Translations under genes and position numbers: made by a program
Shown: in pieces, positions 32,850-44,664 of the stretch
Layout: every line of letters starts with the position of its first letter
Numbering within the stretch: the first letter of the stretch is position 1
Notes under the pieces: generated by a model
What the model was told of the DNA's origin: nothing
Database searches by the model: none
The model's input: only the letters and a program-made list of their open reading frames with translations
Assembly (NCBI GenBank): GCA_950295325.1
Contig: OX485804.1
Span: 8,926,001 to 8,990,000 of the forward strand
Length of the DNA: 64,000 nucleotides
From: Polytrichum commune
Lineage: Eukaryota; Streptophyta; Polytrichopsida; Polytrichales; Polytrichaceae
Reading direction: 5' to 3'

Positions 32850-34330
32850 GCCAACTGGTAGTGTCGCGCACCTCTCCATGAGGAGTGCCCAAAACATCAT
32901 GGGCACAAGGGGAACCCCAGAGTGACACCCGGGACTTGTGGCACCGTTGGTGAGAGGGCCCAAGTGATTCTAGTGTGGGTGAGGGCCCCGGGCGTTGGGA
33001 ACGCTACCCACCCATAGAGAGTATACGCGGAGGTCACTCCATTGTCAAGTTGAAAACCACGTGCGAACAAAGTTTGCTACCCCTATATTATATGCCATAG
33101 ATAATTTTTAAAATTATGATATTTTTCTATATATAAATATCCATTGATAATATCTTTTGGAAATTTTATTGGAAATTTTATTGGAAATTTTATTCATCTC
33201 CATTTTTCTAGTAATTTTTTTAGTTCAATTCTGCATCATTCTAGTTAGAAAAGGTATTTTTCTAGAAAAAACAAATTATCAAATTTGGTTATCATTTTTT
33301 ACTATGTAATAGATACCATGTATATGTACTCATAAATTTTTTTTGATAAAAGTTTGACCCATTTTGTTGATGCAACTTAGAAAAAGTAGATTTTTTTTGT
33401 TCGCACGTGGTTTTCAACTTGACAATGGAGTGACCTCCCTGTGGGGAGTAGGAGGCATAAGGGTAAGGCCATCAGCTGTGAGTAGCTCATGGTGTGTGGA
33501 TTCTAGATTGCTCTAGAACACCTCAATTGGAGGTTTGAGCTAGGAGATATGGCAATTTGAGTGGGGCCCTGTCCCGGGACAGCGCCTTGGTACAGCAGTG
33601 GCCTCGGAGTGGCTCCCGAGACTGCCAAGGTTTGAACATGCATAACTTCCTCAATACCTGCCCAAATGAGGCAAGTGTGGAGTCCATCGGCATCTACGTG
33701 AAGCGTAGATGAAGATGGGGTGGTTGTTTGTTAACATTAGATATCAAATAAGGAAGTTACGATGGTCTGAAGCTGGTGGGGGCTTCTAGGCCCAACGGCT
33801 AATGGATAATGTCTACTTGGCCTCAACTCGTGATAGAGAGACAAAAGGTTTCTTGACGGTGGTGTAGGGGCCCTGCCAAAAGTCCTAGAGGCTTATATGG
33901 GTGAGGTGGTGTGGCCTCACCCACCTGAGGCCGAACATCACGGCCTCCATGGGCATTGGCCCAATGTGAGGGCATAGTTGCCTAGTATGGTTCAGGTTGT
34001 TGTAGTGTTGCTCCGGCAACGCGATGATCAACATAAGTTTGGACTTCCATGAATGGAAGTCCACATCTAAGAATTGATTGCCGATTAAGGGGTGAGTCCT
34101 AAAAGCAAAGTAGGAGGGTTAGTTCCCCTCCTATGAACTATAAGGTCCGGGGTAGGAGGAGCTAACCATTAGCATGGCGGAATGCGAAGGGTTAGCGCTC
34201 GTGACCCTTGTTAGAAATGAAAATGGTAAATATAGTTAAGGAAAACTAGCAAGGGTTGCGACAGGTAGAGCGCGCCTAGGGGAGGTCACTGTGATTGCAA
34301 ATTACATACCCATCAATGCTAGAACATAGG
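32850..34330. other. GC-rich non-coding block split by a TIR element
   Basis: Clearly richer in G+C than its surroundings (GGCCCCGGGCG, GGGCCCTGTCCCGGGACAG) with no credible reading frame. It contains a hairpin GGTTAGTTCCCCTCCTA (34118-34134) / TAGGAGGAGCTAACC (34153-34167). It resembles LTR or retroelement leader sequence but I could not identify paired LTRs. The AT-rich element at 33029-33438 interrupts it. Confidence 0.45.
33029..33438. mobile_element. 410-bp element with perfect 43-bp TIRs
   Basis: 33029-33071 and 33396-33438 are exact inverse copies, beginning GGAGGTCACTCCATTGTC and ending inward at CACGTGCGAACAAA. The interior is very AT-rich and non-coding. Perfect arms imply a recent insertion or repair; a target duplication is not obvious. 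Superfamily unknown. Confidence 0.9.
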
Positions 34331-34507
34331 GTCCTTGAATTTGTTGGGATAAGTAACATATGATAATAGCTATCATTTTAGCACTCCCTTCTTGTAGTGA
34401 ATGAGCAATTATGAGATTTCATATCAACTTTTAGTTTACTATGCTAAGTCTACACATCTAAGCATGTGGGTTGTTGGATTTTGTAAAAACACCTTTGCAA
34501 AACAACT

Positions 34508-34728
34508 ACACTAATGGTATTTAGTGTCACTTACTGTTTGGAATTATGCAATGCTACAATTATTTATTGTGCATCTCACTTTTTTATCAAAAAAAATATC
34601 AAATTGGTTGTTTGGACACTATAGAATATCAACATCTCTACTTGATTAAAAAAAATACATTGATAGTATAAAGATATAGTAATGTGTAACTCCATAGAGT
34701 AAGTGATACTAAATATCATATTTAATGT
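34508..34728. mobile_element. Palindrome-ended MITE, ~221 bp, copy 2
   Basis: Full-length relative of 14885-15101: left end ACACTAATGGTATTTAGTGT, right end ATACTAAATATCATATTTAATGT split around 34706-34728, and a shared body (TTTGGAATTATGCAATGCTA, AAATTGGTTGTTTGGACACT). Divergence from copy 1 is moderate. Confidence 0.85.
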
Positions 34729-35672
34729 ACTTTCATGCTCAATCCATGAATATTGACATTGAATCCACAAAGTACATTCATGTAAATAGGTTAACTCCTT
34801 AAGGGTGCCCACAAAATCACAATCCAAATTGAACATCATGTACACTTTCAAGGCCACTCACCTTCAAGAATAAAAATTGAACACCAATATCATTCATTGA
34901 CCTCAAAATGGCATCCAAAAGACAACATCAACTTGCTCTCTCAATCTAAAAGGAACCTCTATTATGTTCAAAAGTCCACTCACCTTCAAAAATTAAATAC
35001 ACCAAGCAATGATATCACCTATTGACCTCAAAATGGCATCTAAATGACAAGATCCATGTGCTCTCAAGCCTAAAACACCCATCTTACACTCATACAAGCC
35101 CTCAAAGCTACAAGATTCTAAACCCAACACCAAAAGCACTTATACATTCTAACACCCAACATTGAAAGCCCCAAAACATACATGCAGTGAAGAGGGTGTA
35201 CCTATTGGGGGCAACAACGCTCTTGGAGTCACAAAGGAGAAGCATTAAAGTGGAAGAGAGAACATGTCATAAAGGTAGGAAATGAGGACCCCATGAGTCA
35301 CCGCTTCCACCTAGTTTTCCTCCCCATACCCTTTCAATACCTAATCCATATTCGCCCCCAACACTAAACACCCACCAACCCTCATCCACAAATATCATCT
35401 ACAAATATCATCTACCTCATACCATTATTAACACCCATGTTGGCAATCCCCCCCCCCCCCTCCCCAAATCTCCCACCCCACCACCCCACCACCACATATA
35501 GTGTATTTATATGTTGCACAAGTCTTCGTTATCTTCACAATTTGGTACTTGATGCATGATCAAAGTGATCATGCTTTCATATTGAAAGATATGTGTGTGT
35601 GTGTGTGTGTTCATCATTTGATATTGTATTGCATTGTATTATATCTATCAACCCACAATTATTCATGTTATG
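34729..35672. other. Intergenic, C-rich and low-complexity
   Basis: No gene recognised. Includes CCCCCCCCCCC at about 35450 followed by CCACC repeats, and a (TG)n tract at 35592-35609. The strand is A/C-rich throughout 34880-35490. Confidence 0.5.
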
Positions 35673-35900
35673 TACATGTACGAACAAAATTGAGTATACT
35701 TTGAACAAACTCATCTTCAACAGACAATCGCGAACAATTTACATGTGTTTTTTAGATTTGAAAATTGGATATGATACTGCACAGGCTTGTGCACATGTAT
35801 GTAAAATTTCACATTACATTGATAGTAAGAAAGGATGATGCAAAGCCAAATGAGGAATTATATTTATGTACCCAATTTGTTCAAGTTGCCTACAAAATCC

Positions 35901-36950
35901 TTAGTAATTGGTCCTACTCTTCAACACAACGTCAATTCTTTGTGGTATGCTTTCATAAAGCACCATGCAAACTTGTTCACTAAAAATGGGATACATTGAA
36001 CACACACGCTCCCACAATTTTTGGATATCTCTTGGAGGTGTTGTAAAATCGTTCAAGTGTCGTTTGAGAAGTGCCCAGAAGAGTTCAACGGGATTCAAAT
36101 CCGGAGATTGTGCAGGTCATTGAAGGAGTTGAAATGGTTATGATGCCAACCATTTTCATACTATCTTGCTCGTGTGCTTGGGATCATTATCATGTTGAAA
36201 GACCAACATACTTAGATCCAAATTATAATTTTGTAGAGTGGACCAAAAGAAAATTTCTATAATAATTTTTAAACAAATGCTTATCCATCTTACCTTCAAT
36301 TTGTGCCATCCTCCTGGCCCAAACACCATCATGCATCCCTAAATCATCACCGACCCACCACCATGCTTCACAGTTTGATGGACATGTTGAGGTCCAACAC
36401 GTACTCCATCTCCAGTCCAACATCATGACCTACCATTTGAGTTAAACCTATTTATTTTTGTCTTATCACTTAAAATCACGCATTTTCAATCATCAATGGT
36501 CCAATTCTCATACCTTTGAGTAAACCCTAAACCCTAGACCCTAAATCCTAAACCTTAAGCGTGCGAGAACATGTTTACAACTCAGAATTGACATCTTTTG
36601 TTGCACTTGTGCACCCAATCCAACCTCTCTCAAAGCACGCCTCATAGTGATGTCAAACAACAATTTACATGTTTCAGTTCAAAATTGTTTTGTGGTCATA
36701 GATGCAGTTCCAAGTCGATCTTTAGTAGCAAGAGTAACACAATGCCTCTTCTCTTGATCTGCAAAAAGCTTTAGATGGGCTCCTCTTTGTCTCTCAATCT
36801 CGCCCCCCCCCCCCCCCCCCCTACATCTTTTCTCAGATGCGCTACAACATATTAGCTCATGCCCACTAAAGCGGCAACTTTGCAAGTAGAAACACCGCTT
36901 CTAAGTTGCACCAAAGTTTGGTGCTTTTGTTCTTGAGACGATGGAGGCAT
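35901..36950 (-). pseudogene. Tc1-type transposase pseudogene
   Basis: From the ATG at 36950 the minus strand shows a helix-turn-helix start (MPPSSQEQKHQTLVQLRSG), a second DNA-binding part (RHCVTLATKDRLGTAS; MRRALREVGLGAQVQQK), then the DDE core: ILSDKTKINRF (first D; usual SDE is SDK), VKHGGGSVMI, FQHDNDPKHTS (second D), and SPDLNPVELFWALLKR (E). Exactly 34 residues separate second D and E. The end, LYESIPQRIDVVLKSRTNY, is also typical. Breaks: a 28-base telomere-like insertion (36522-36549), a 19-C run (36803-36821), other frameshifts and several stops. About 345 residues, the normal length for the family. Confidence 0.92.
36522..36549. repeat. Four telomere-like heptamers inside the transposase
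   Basis: Twenty-eight bases made of four CCCTAAA-type units (two exact, two one-base variants) interrupt the transposase between the DNA-binding and catalytic parts. The coding frame resumes with the expected TQRYENWTIDD directly after it, so the units were added rather than substituted. Confidence 0.85.
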
Positions 36951-37429
36951 ATGACTTCAAACGATTCTCAAAATTTGCACCTCATGTATTTTGGAACCAA
37001 GGCTACACAATGCACAAAAAATCTCTCAACATTCTCAACTACACAATGCACACAAAGATGTCGATGTTGGATGAGTGGCGGCAAACAAAATCAAGTATTG
37101 TAACCCTAACCACTTCAACATTTTCTATTTATAAAACCCTAAACCCTTTTCACACTTTGGCTTTTCATTTATATAATCGATTACTTGGACTCTTGCTTTG
37201 ACCACTTTATCACTTTGTTTTTTGATTTGAATCGGCTAACAATAGGAGCTGAAGTTCAGTTTGTGTACAGCGCACTCAGTTTTGTTCGTAACTGTAAAAG
37301 TCATTAAATCCGTATTCTTACTTTTGAACATATCCTATTGTGGCTTTAAAATGGCATGGGTCCCAATAAGTTAATGATGTGGTTAGTGAAATTATAGTGG
37401 GCCACAATAGTACGTGTGGGTTTACATAT

Positions 37430-37540
37430 TTTGTCTAATTAGTGTAGATTACTAGTTGGAGTTACACACTACTATAACATTTTACTGAGTATCATCTTTT
37501 ACTGAAATAACCTAAGCACACTAAATATGATATTTAGTGT
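37430..37540. repeat. Decayed palindrome-ended MITE, copy 3
   Basis: 37518-37540 is an exact palindrome apart from its centre (arms ACACTAAATAT / ATATTTAGTGT). About 75-90 bases before it, TTAGTGTAGATTACTAGTTGGAGTTAC matches the inner left end of copies 1 and 2. The body is shortened. A weaker palindrome lies at about 37791-37813. Confidence 0.7.
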
Positions 37541-38774
37541 CAATACTAAATGTTAATCCAACAATATTTTGTCACTCATTGTAATTTGATGTGGGATTAT
37601 AGGTTTACAGTGTTGCAATTACTGTCACTTACCAAGTGTTTTTTCATCCAAATTTCAATCGTCCATAACAATACATCACAAGTTGCTGACGAGAGAAGGT
37701 AGGGTTTCGTCCATCATCTACGACAATATTTGTGTACTCATTCATAAGTGTCATCCGAAAAGTAGCCATGGTAACATAAAATACCACATGACATTAAATA
37801 CTATATTTAGTTTAGTTAGTATGCACACTGAAGAATCTGATATAACTTGGTTGGGAAAAATGTTAGAGGAATGGTAGACTCCAAATGGTAACCTTCACTG
37901 ACTACACAAAAAAGTGTAGTGAAGCCCAAATGCTTGTGTGGATTGTGGCAAATTTTATCTCTAGGATCTTATGTGAAAACCTTAATGTAAGTTCCACAGA
38001 TGCAACTAACCTTTGAAATTAGTTCCATTTATATTCGTCACAAGAAATGGTCCAACATAGGGTGCACTTTCCATATCAGAATCTTGATGCATTTTGTTGG
38101 TTGACAATAGAGTTTTACATTCGATCATTGTTAAAAGAACTATTACAAGAGTGAAGTTACTTCTAAAGTTGCAACCAATTAAAAACACAATGGTGCCTGG
38201 TGATGCAACTTGTAAATTGAACTAAAAATGTTCCACAGTGAAAATTGCAGTCGTCGTTCAGGACCTGCGATTCCCACGATCCACTTATGAAACTGGAGAT
38301 AATCTGCATAGAGTTGAGATTATGCCTGGCCCTCTCAGGAGATACAACCAAGTCTGATGCACATATAACTATCATGCACAGATGAATATCATGCCCACCT
38401 GTATTGATATGTTTTCAGTGCACAGATACAGAAGTACCAACAAAAAAGTACTACGATGCAAAGTGATCGAGCAACAAGCAACATTTGCTAGCCATCATAA
38501 CCAGCAGCTTGCAATGAAGATGTTCATTCAATATGTCTCGGATTTAAATCTGTGCAAATATCTATCTAGTGTTGATTATCAGCCTACTCAAGACATTCTG
38601 TAGACAGTTTCTATAAAAACAACTTACTTCCTACAAAACTTTGTGGGATCACAAAATTTTCTACATCCGACCATTTAAATCGAAGGACATCATTGGCCAT
38701 ACTACACTTACATCGTGTCTTCAAAGGCCGTCTTCAGGGATGTTAACACTTTGTTTAAAGCTTGATGATCATTG
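37541..38774. other. 3' flank of the CBS/DUF21 gene, no other gene seen
   Basis: No coding pattern on either strand. The part nearest 38774 is presumably the 3' untranslated region of the minus-strand gene that ends at 38775; no unambiguous poly(A) signal was chosen. Confidence 0.5.
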
Positions 38775-41700
38775 TCATGATTTCCCACTCAACAACGGCT
38801 CCGAGAGATTGTTGCTTGTTCCATAGGTACCTAAATGATCAAGTCTGGCCTCCTTTTCAGCTTGCCGGTATCTATGGACTGCATGTTGTCCTTGTTTTGA
38901 TAATTGCTGCAAGGTTGTGAACAAACAGTTAACACAGATGCAATAAACTAATTCATAACCCCACCTAATTAAACATTGGATGTTCAGTATTTAGCCCAGT
39001 TCAGTGGACATGGTTAGACAGGAAGCCCAACAGTATACTTACAAAGCTTAATGATTCCAAGCTATTTAATAATACTTTTTGATTATGTAAAATTTCTGTT
39101 CAACTACGCAACTAACTATTTTCTGTTGGTTCTCACATTGACGTCTTTGTCAGCACTGGTTTCATCTTTGTTCTCAAAGAGAAATTCCTGGCCATAACAA
39201 GCCCCCAAAAACCAGACACAAGGAGTATTCATTCTGCTACTCCTAAACGGATGAACATCTGACACCCTGTCATATCAAAATTTCTGATCCTTAATGTACA
39301 ACAATCTGAAGTACAAAGCTAGTCATCTTTAGCCTCAAGAAGACACCTTTTTCCATCACATCAATACCTCGTGGCAAAGTGGGACAAATAATGAGAATCT
39401 GCTAGATGATGAAATTATATATTCATCAAAGTATCAAATCTAAAGATAGATAGATATTTTTGCATGTATACAGGAATTTAGAAAATTTGGTATTTACAGT
39501 TTCCATTCTCCATAAGTTACTGTGCTAATATATAGGTGGCCCAATAAGTGTGTTAAAACCAAGAATAATATTCTTGAAGTACATTACCTGATTCCGTAGA
39601 GAGCCAACCCGACGAACCAGTGAACCACCTCTCATCATTTGTGCTGCTGCAGCTGCCACTCGTACCCTGAACTCAAACGAAACAATCAGCTTACATGATC
39701 AACCAATACATGGAGGTGACTTCAAGCCATAAAAAATTAATTGCTGAATAGGAAGAGAGATCTACACTATTACACGTGTAACATATAGTTGGTCAGTGTC
39801 CAGGGAGGTTTTTGGGCATAATTGGTCAAGATCCTAGTGTTTCCAAGACCAACTGATGGCATACTGACATCTTTCGGGTTTTCTTTATTGAATTGAGGAA
39901 TATTCTGTCCATTCCTCTAAATAGAACAGTAATTTTCCTGAACTCCTGGATTTGACCAGTTATTTTACAATCTCAACCGGTTCATCTGTAACTAGCAGTC
40001 GGTCTCCCTGTTCATTGTAATTGGTGCATTTCCCATCAGGAATTCCACCAGTGCATGAAGATTTTTGATACAGCAGATTAAATATATTTGATGCACTTAG
40101 GAATTCCGGATATTGCATCTATGACTTTTTTTTCTCTTTTAGACATTAACATGTCTAAGATGTATAAGCATCCATATAGGGAAAGTCCAAAAATTGCAAG
40201 AGTACTCTGAACTTACTTGTTATGTACATCAATGTATTCATCTGTCTCATCCACGATCTCCTCCTGTAAAAAAGATAAAAGAGGAACACATCAATTGGCA
40301 GCGAGTTCACAAACCAAATAACACAAAATCCTGGTCACCACCAATGTTGGTCTGGTATATAGGTGAATGCATGGTATTGATAATGAATACCAATAATGAT
40401 ATTAAAACACCTACCCAAGGGTATCAAATTGTAATACTAGCCAAATATTAGTATTTGGTGAGTATGTCAAGATGAAAAAATCTTTGTATACCCAAGTTAT
40501 TATTTGGGTCAATAACATTCTAAATCATGTTGATACTAGGGTGCTTTTGCCTAGGTATCAAGATTCTTGCATGGTATATAGACCTGAATGGTATCAAAAA
40601 CAAAATTACCATCAAATACCCATACCTTACTGGTATCAAAAAATGTAAAAAATCCTCATTGTAGATACCCGAATGGTATTGGACAAAGATGATACCAGAC
40701 CAACATTGATCAGCACCATACCCCTATATCATTTGCATCATTGCAATGCAAATAAGCCCCAATATTGCCTACATTCTACAAGTTGCCTTCAAGATGCTAT
40801 CGAATGAGGTAAGAAAAGAATGTGCCAACAACATACACACCATCTCACAAGTATTAGAAAACCAAAATACAATAAAAGACTTGAGAAAACTCTTTTTAGC
40901 TCACTTGCAGAAGCTCCTCCATTACATCTTCCAAAGTAATAATCCCAATAACTTCTCCTTCTTCAAGATCATTTTCTTCCACCAATTCCTCCTTTTTGAT
41001 CCTCATCTCTGCTTGTTCATCACCATTTTCGTCGCCATTGGATTCACCCCTCTCCAAATCCGCTTCATCGTGAACCTCCGATACTTCAGGCAAGCCATTT
41101 GAGTTTTCAGATTGAGGAGGATCACTTTGTTTCTTTGCATTCTTTACTTTTGTAACTGCTGCCATGTGACTCCCACCCTTCTGGAACTCATTCAGTATGT
41201 CATATAATGGCATGTCACTAGGCACTCTGAATCACCAGAAACACCAAACCATTGATATAATCAGAAATTTTGTATCTTTCAGCCTTTACCATAACCTTCA
41301 TCGATCCACCATCATAACTATAACCCAACTTTGGAACAAAACCATCGAAACAGGGAAATACTAGATAGGGTAATGAAGTTCTCCTTTAACTCAACATGAC
41401 TTTTGGTCAGGAGTTGGTTGACCTGCATACATACCTTCCATTTCAGGTAAGTTTGTGGTGCACGCTTGGAGATAGTGTGGAGGTTTGAGCAAAGACCATT
41501 CAATATCAGTTCAGTGAGGATCAAACTCATTTGGCATGCCAAGAGGTGCTAAAAGGAGTTTGGCCTTTGATGAACCAAAATAGGTGGCTCTTCATTCAAA
41601 TTCAAACACTACCTACACGCATGCACCACAAAAGACAAGAAACTATTGATATTTTATGCAAAATACCAATGAACATCATAGGGGATCAACTCCTGACGAA

Positions 41701-44664
41701 GAGTTCCATTGAATTGAAGGATAACTCCATGGGATGCTTCAAATTTCTCAGTATCCACATGACATGTATAAGTGGATGGAATCCCCTCTCCTGAAAACCT
41801 CATTTACAATGTACCCAAATTGATTAGCAAGCCTATGAAATGCTCTACACACTGGTAAGATATAGCAGCAGGTACTAACTAACCTTGGTATTCTTCTTAT
41901 AGAAACAGCACTAACAGGGGTCTCAGCCTCAGCACGGACTGTGAGCAAACTTTTCACCTGCATATAATTGTAAAATACTAGTGAGACGAAGTATCCATGT
42001 TGTAACTGACTATCACAAATAGCCAAGATAGAAGATATAAATGTGTATGAATCTATAAACAATACATATGTAACCTATCATTCCAACTCCTAAATAATCA
42101 TAAATTACCAGTAAGACGCCAATGAGGTTGCGGGGGTTTCCGTCATAAACAGGAACGCGACTATGTCCACGGGCCATTATTTTCCCCAATGCCTCCCTGC
42201 ACAAACACAAGAAATACTTAATACATATATAAAATAATGCAGTGCAAAAATTCATGAACATAAAAGGTGGAGTAAAGATATAAAAAGGTTATTATTCATG
42301 ATTAGCATTTAAGCATGACAAAACGTCCTCCCATCCTTGTGAATGAGAAGGAGACTGCCCAATGTACTTGCAAGGTACAGCAAAAAGGTAAAACTGCAAA
42401 GGCTTTTAAATAATGAGCAAAATACCAGTCCAGCTTGGAATTGACATCCAGTGAAAAAGTTGACTCAATTGGTGTCATGGAATCCAACGCAGTCTGAAAT
42501 AGTTAATAGTAACAAGAGCATCAGTAAGGATTGTTTGTTGTTTTCACCTTGGACGCCCATATCAATGTAGTTTAATATGTAGCATTACCACATGTCCTAA
42601 TTTTGATATTGATGAATATGAGAAATACAAAGAGGACCAATTTTACCTTCTCAGTGAGGTCTAATGCCCCTTGAATAATTGTTGTCTCGTCATGTGTTAG
42701 TTCCCCACCCTTGCCGGCCTACGATGAACACAACACAAAGATTACCACTGATTTAAGCATGAAATTTGACAACAAGTAAACACAAAACTGCTAATTTTTT
42801 TTAAATTCTTTCACAATTTTCATGAGGTCTATCTTCCTGTGATACCTCTTTCCCATGAATTGAAACTAGCGCCTTTAGTTGTGCCCGCCTGAACAGTGCC
42901 GAGTCGTTGTGCCCCAATAAATGGTCCAGTATCTGCAATTTACAAAAATGATGATACAAAGTTCAAACATATAGACTCAAAGTTCTCACTTCTTTCTTCA
43001 AGAACATTTGCTGCAAAATTTTCATTGAACTGTTTGACATGTAACAACTGCCTTCAAAGGGTAAAGGTAAAAGAAGAGCACCTTTCCAACAGGATAGGAG
43101 ACTGGCCAGCATATCACCATAAGGATTTTTACCAACCATATCAAATTAGCACCAATAGCCAACCCATGTCTTGAGCAAACAGCTTGAGGAATAACCTGCA
43201 TTCAAAGGAGCTGCACCTGCTCAAACTTCACCATGCCCACAAAAATCTGATGCTAAAGCTGGTTGAGAACTCAAAAAAGATCTAATGACATTTTTCTCAT
43301 CTACTCACATTACTGTTCTTAACATCTATGTAAGCATATGCAATAAAGAAGTAGAACCATACCTCCCCGAAAGCGAGTACGAAAGTGACTGATAAAAGCA
43401 CAGCCACTACTTCATTGAACATGTCATCTAAAAATATTGGCAGGGCCTGCAAAAATGACAAATTCACAGAATACAGTAATTTGGAATAGGCTCATAAAAG
43501 ACATGCTTACTGAAATCGGAAATCCCGTAGACCCTAAAAGACATCATAGGCAGGACCAGAAATCAAAAGGCCTACTTACACTGAATTCATTAGGCACTGT
43601 GAAGCTAACCATTTCAGCATTCTAGGTAATCAGAGCAATATTTGCCACATATGTTCATTTCATCTGTTATTATTTTTCCAACTGACACCGGATGGTTATA
43701 TTAAGCACTTTCTCCTTCCCAGTTTTCTGGGTATTGGCACAAGGATTTCCTTAAGGGCAGAAAATTTGAGGACTCTTAAGTTAGAAGTGATGCCTACTTA
43801 CCTCCATTGCCGCTGCATTGCAAAGAAGCAATGTGACAAGGAGCTGATGTTGTTTTTGTACAACGGGTAAAATCTTACCTGCAAAAGAAATGCACAAAGG
43901 AATCAAGACACCTAAAATAAGAATTCTCTTTTGCAGACTCCCAGTGGTAGAATTCATCCATAACGTACTAAGCTTCACATCCACATGTAATAATCCTCTT
44001 TTACAGTATAATTTGAATCATGATAACAATATGGGCCACTTCATGCCAAATACCTTCGACTAAAGTTGTCGTTTAGCGTAGTGTCTTAGAAGAAATATCA
44101 GATATTGTGACATAAGATAGCCACGGTAGTTTTCAAAGACGACATATATACTGTCAGCATAGCTGCAAAATTGTTGGAACAACTTATGTACGTTACTTGG
44201 TCGATATTGTGTCAATATTCTACAACTCTTTTGTAGTTTCAGTTAATTCAATCCCATGCTCGCTTACAAAACTAGAGATCAGGGAGCCTCCTTAATAACC
44301 AACCTTACAAGCTCACATGAACGCATTCAATGTAAGTCGACAAGCTACAAGATCAAGAGCAAGGAGAGACGGAGAGACAGAAAGACAGATCAATGGAATT
44401 AAAAAATTAAAAAATTAAAAAACACATACTGGCTTGTTTCTTTTCCTCTTCGGAGCCACTTTGCTGAAGGACATCCAAATCCACCAATCCCAGCGACATG
44501 AGACCCAGGGTAAGGCCCGACATGATCCCCGCGAACAGAACCAAAAAGACAGAAATTCCAGCCGATATCCACCACCATGGCTGCCTGTAGTCGCTGGGAT
44601 CGCCTACTACAACATTCGATCGGACGGAGACCAGACCAATTCCCATAAGACTCCGAAGAAGCAT
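38775..44664 (-). CDS. DUF21 and CBS-pair membrane protein (CNNM-like), 492 aa
   Basis: Thirteen exons, given high to low: 44664-44430, 43878-43802, 43446-43363, 43195-43082, 42932-42846, 42718-42647, 42493-42426, 42196-42109, 41957-41884, 41226-40905, 40263-40217, 39666-39588, 38906-38775; all GT-AG, in phase, TGA stop. Residues ~30-200 are the four-helix DUF21/CNNM membrane domain ([44 protein letters not shown]). CBS1 is ~228-283 ([32 protein letters not shown]); CBS2 is ~300-407 and is split by a ~60-residue acidic insert (327-388). Length and order match Arabidopsis DUF21/CBSDUF proteins such as At4g14240. The family is related to CNNM/CorC proteins implicated in Mg2+ or other divalent-cation transport, with CBS domains as nucleotide sensors; substrate here is inferred. 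The in-frame start is the only ATG before the membrane domain. Confidence 0.95.
39775..40015 (-). repeat. Dispersed repeat family C in intron 11
   Basis: Reverse complement of the family copy at 4628-4880 (AACCGGTTGAGATTG, CAGGAAAATTAC, TTGGAAACACTAGGAT). It lies in intron 11 (39667-40216) of the CBS/DUF21 gene. Confidence 0.7.
40343..40708. mobile_element. ~366-bp TIR element in intron 10
   Basis: Left end AATGTTGGTCTGGTAT and right end ATACCAGACCAACATT are exact inverse copies. The interior repeats the word GGTATCAA/TTGATACC many times in both directions (e.g. AATGGTATC, GGTATCAAGATT), so it would fold extensively. It sits within intron 10 (40264-40904) of the CBS/DUF21 gene. Confidence 0.85.
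41365..41745. mobile_element. MITE family B copy in intron 9
   Basis: Left arm GTTCTCCTTTAACTCAACAT and the inverse of GAATTGAAGGATAACTCC at the right pair over about 45 bases. It aligns with the copies at 8172-8541 and 12745-13220 (GGTCAGGAGTTGGTTG, CATTCAAATTCAAACACTACC). Inside intron 9 (41227-41883) of the CBS/DUF21 gene. This copy has a single version of the arm that is triplicated at 12961-13196. Confidence 0.8.

Larger units (their letters stand above)
35675..37294 (-). mobile_element. Full-length Tc1-type (DD34E) transposon, inactive
   Basis: The ends read inward CATGTACGAACAAAA (left) and CAGTTACGAACAAAA (right) and remain similar for about 40 bases (..TGAGT..CT...ACAAACT..CTTC). 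Dinucleotide TA lies outside both ends (35673-35674, 37295-37296), the Tc1/mariner target duplication. At 1,620 bp with one transposase gene on the minus strand it has the standard layout. The transposase is broken, so this copy cannot move itself. Confidence 0.92.

Noticed and set aside
36522-36549. Chromosome-end telomere
   Set aside because: Only four units, two imperfect, sitting inside a transposase pseudogene.
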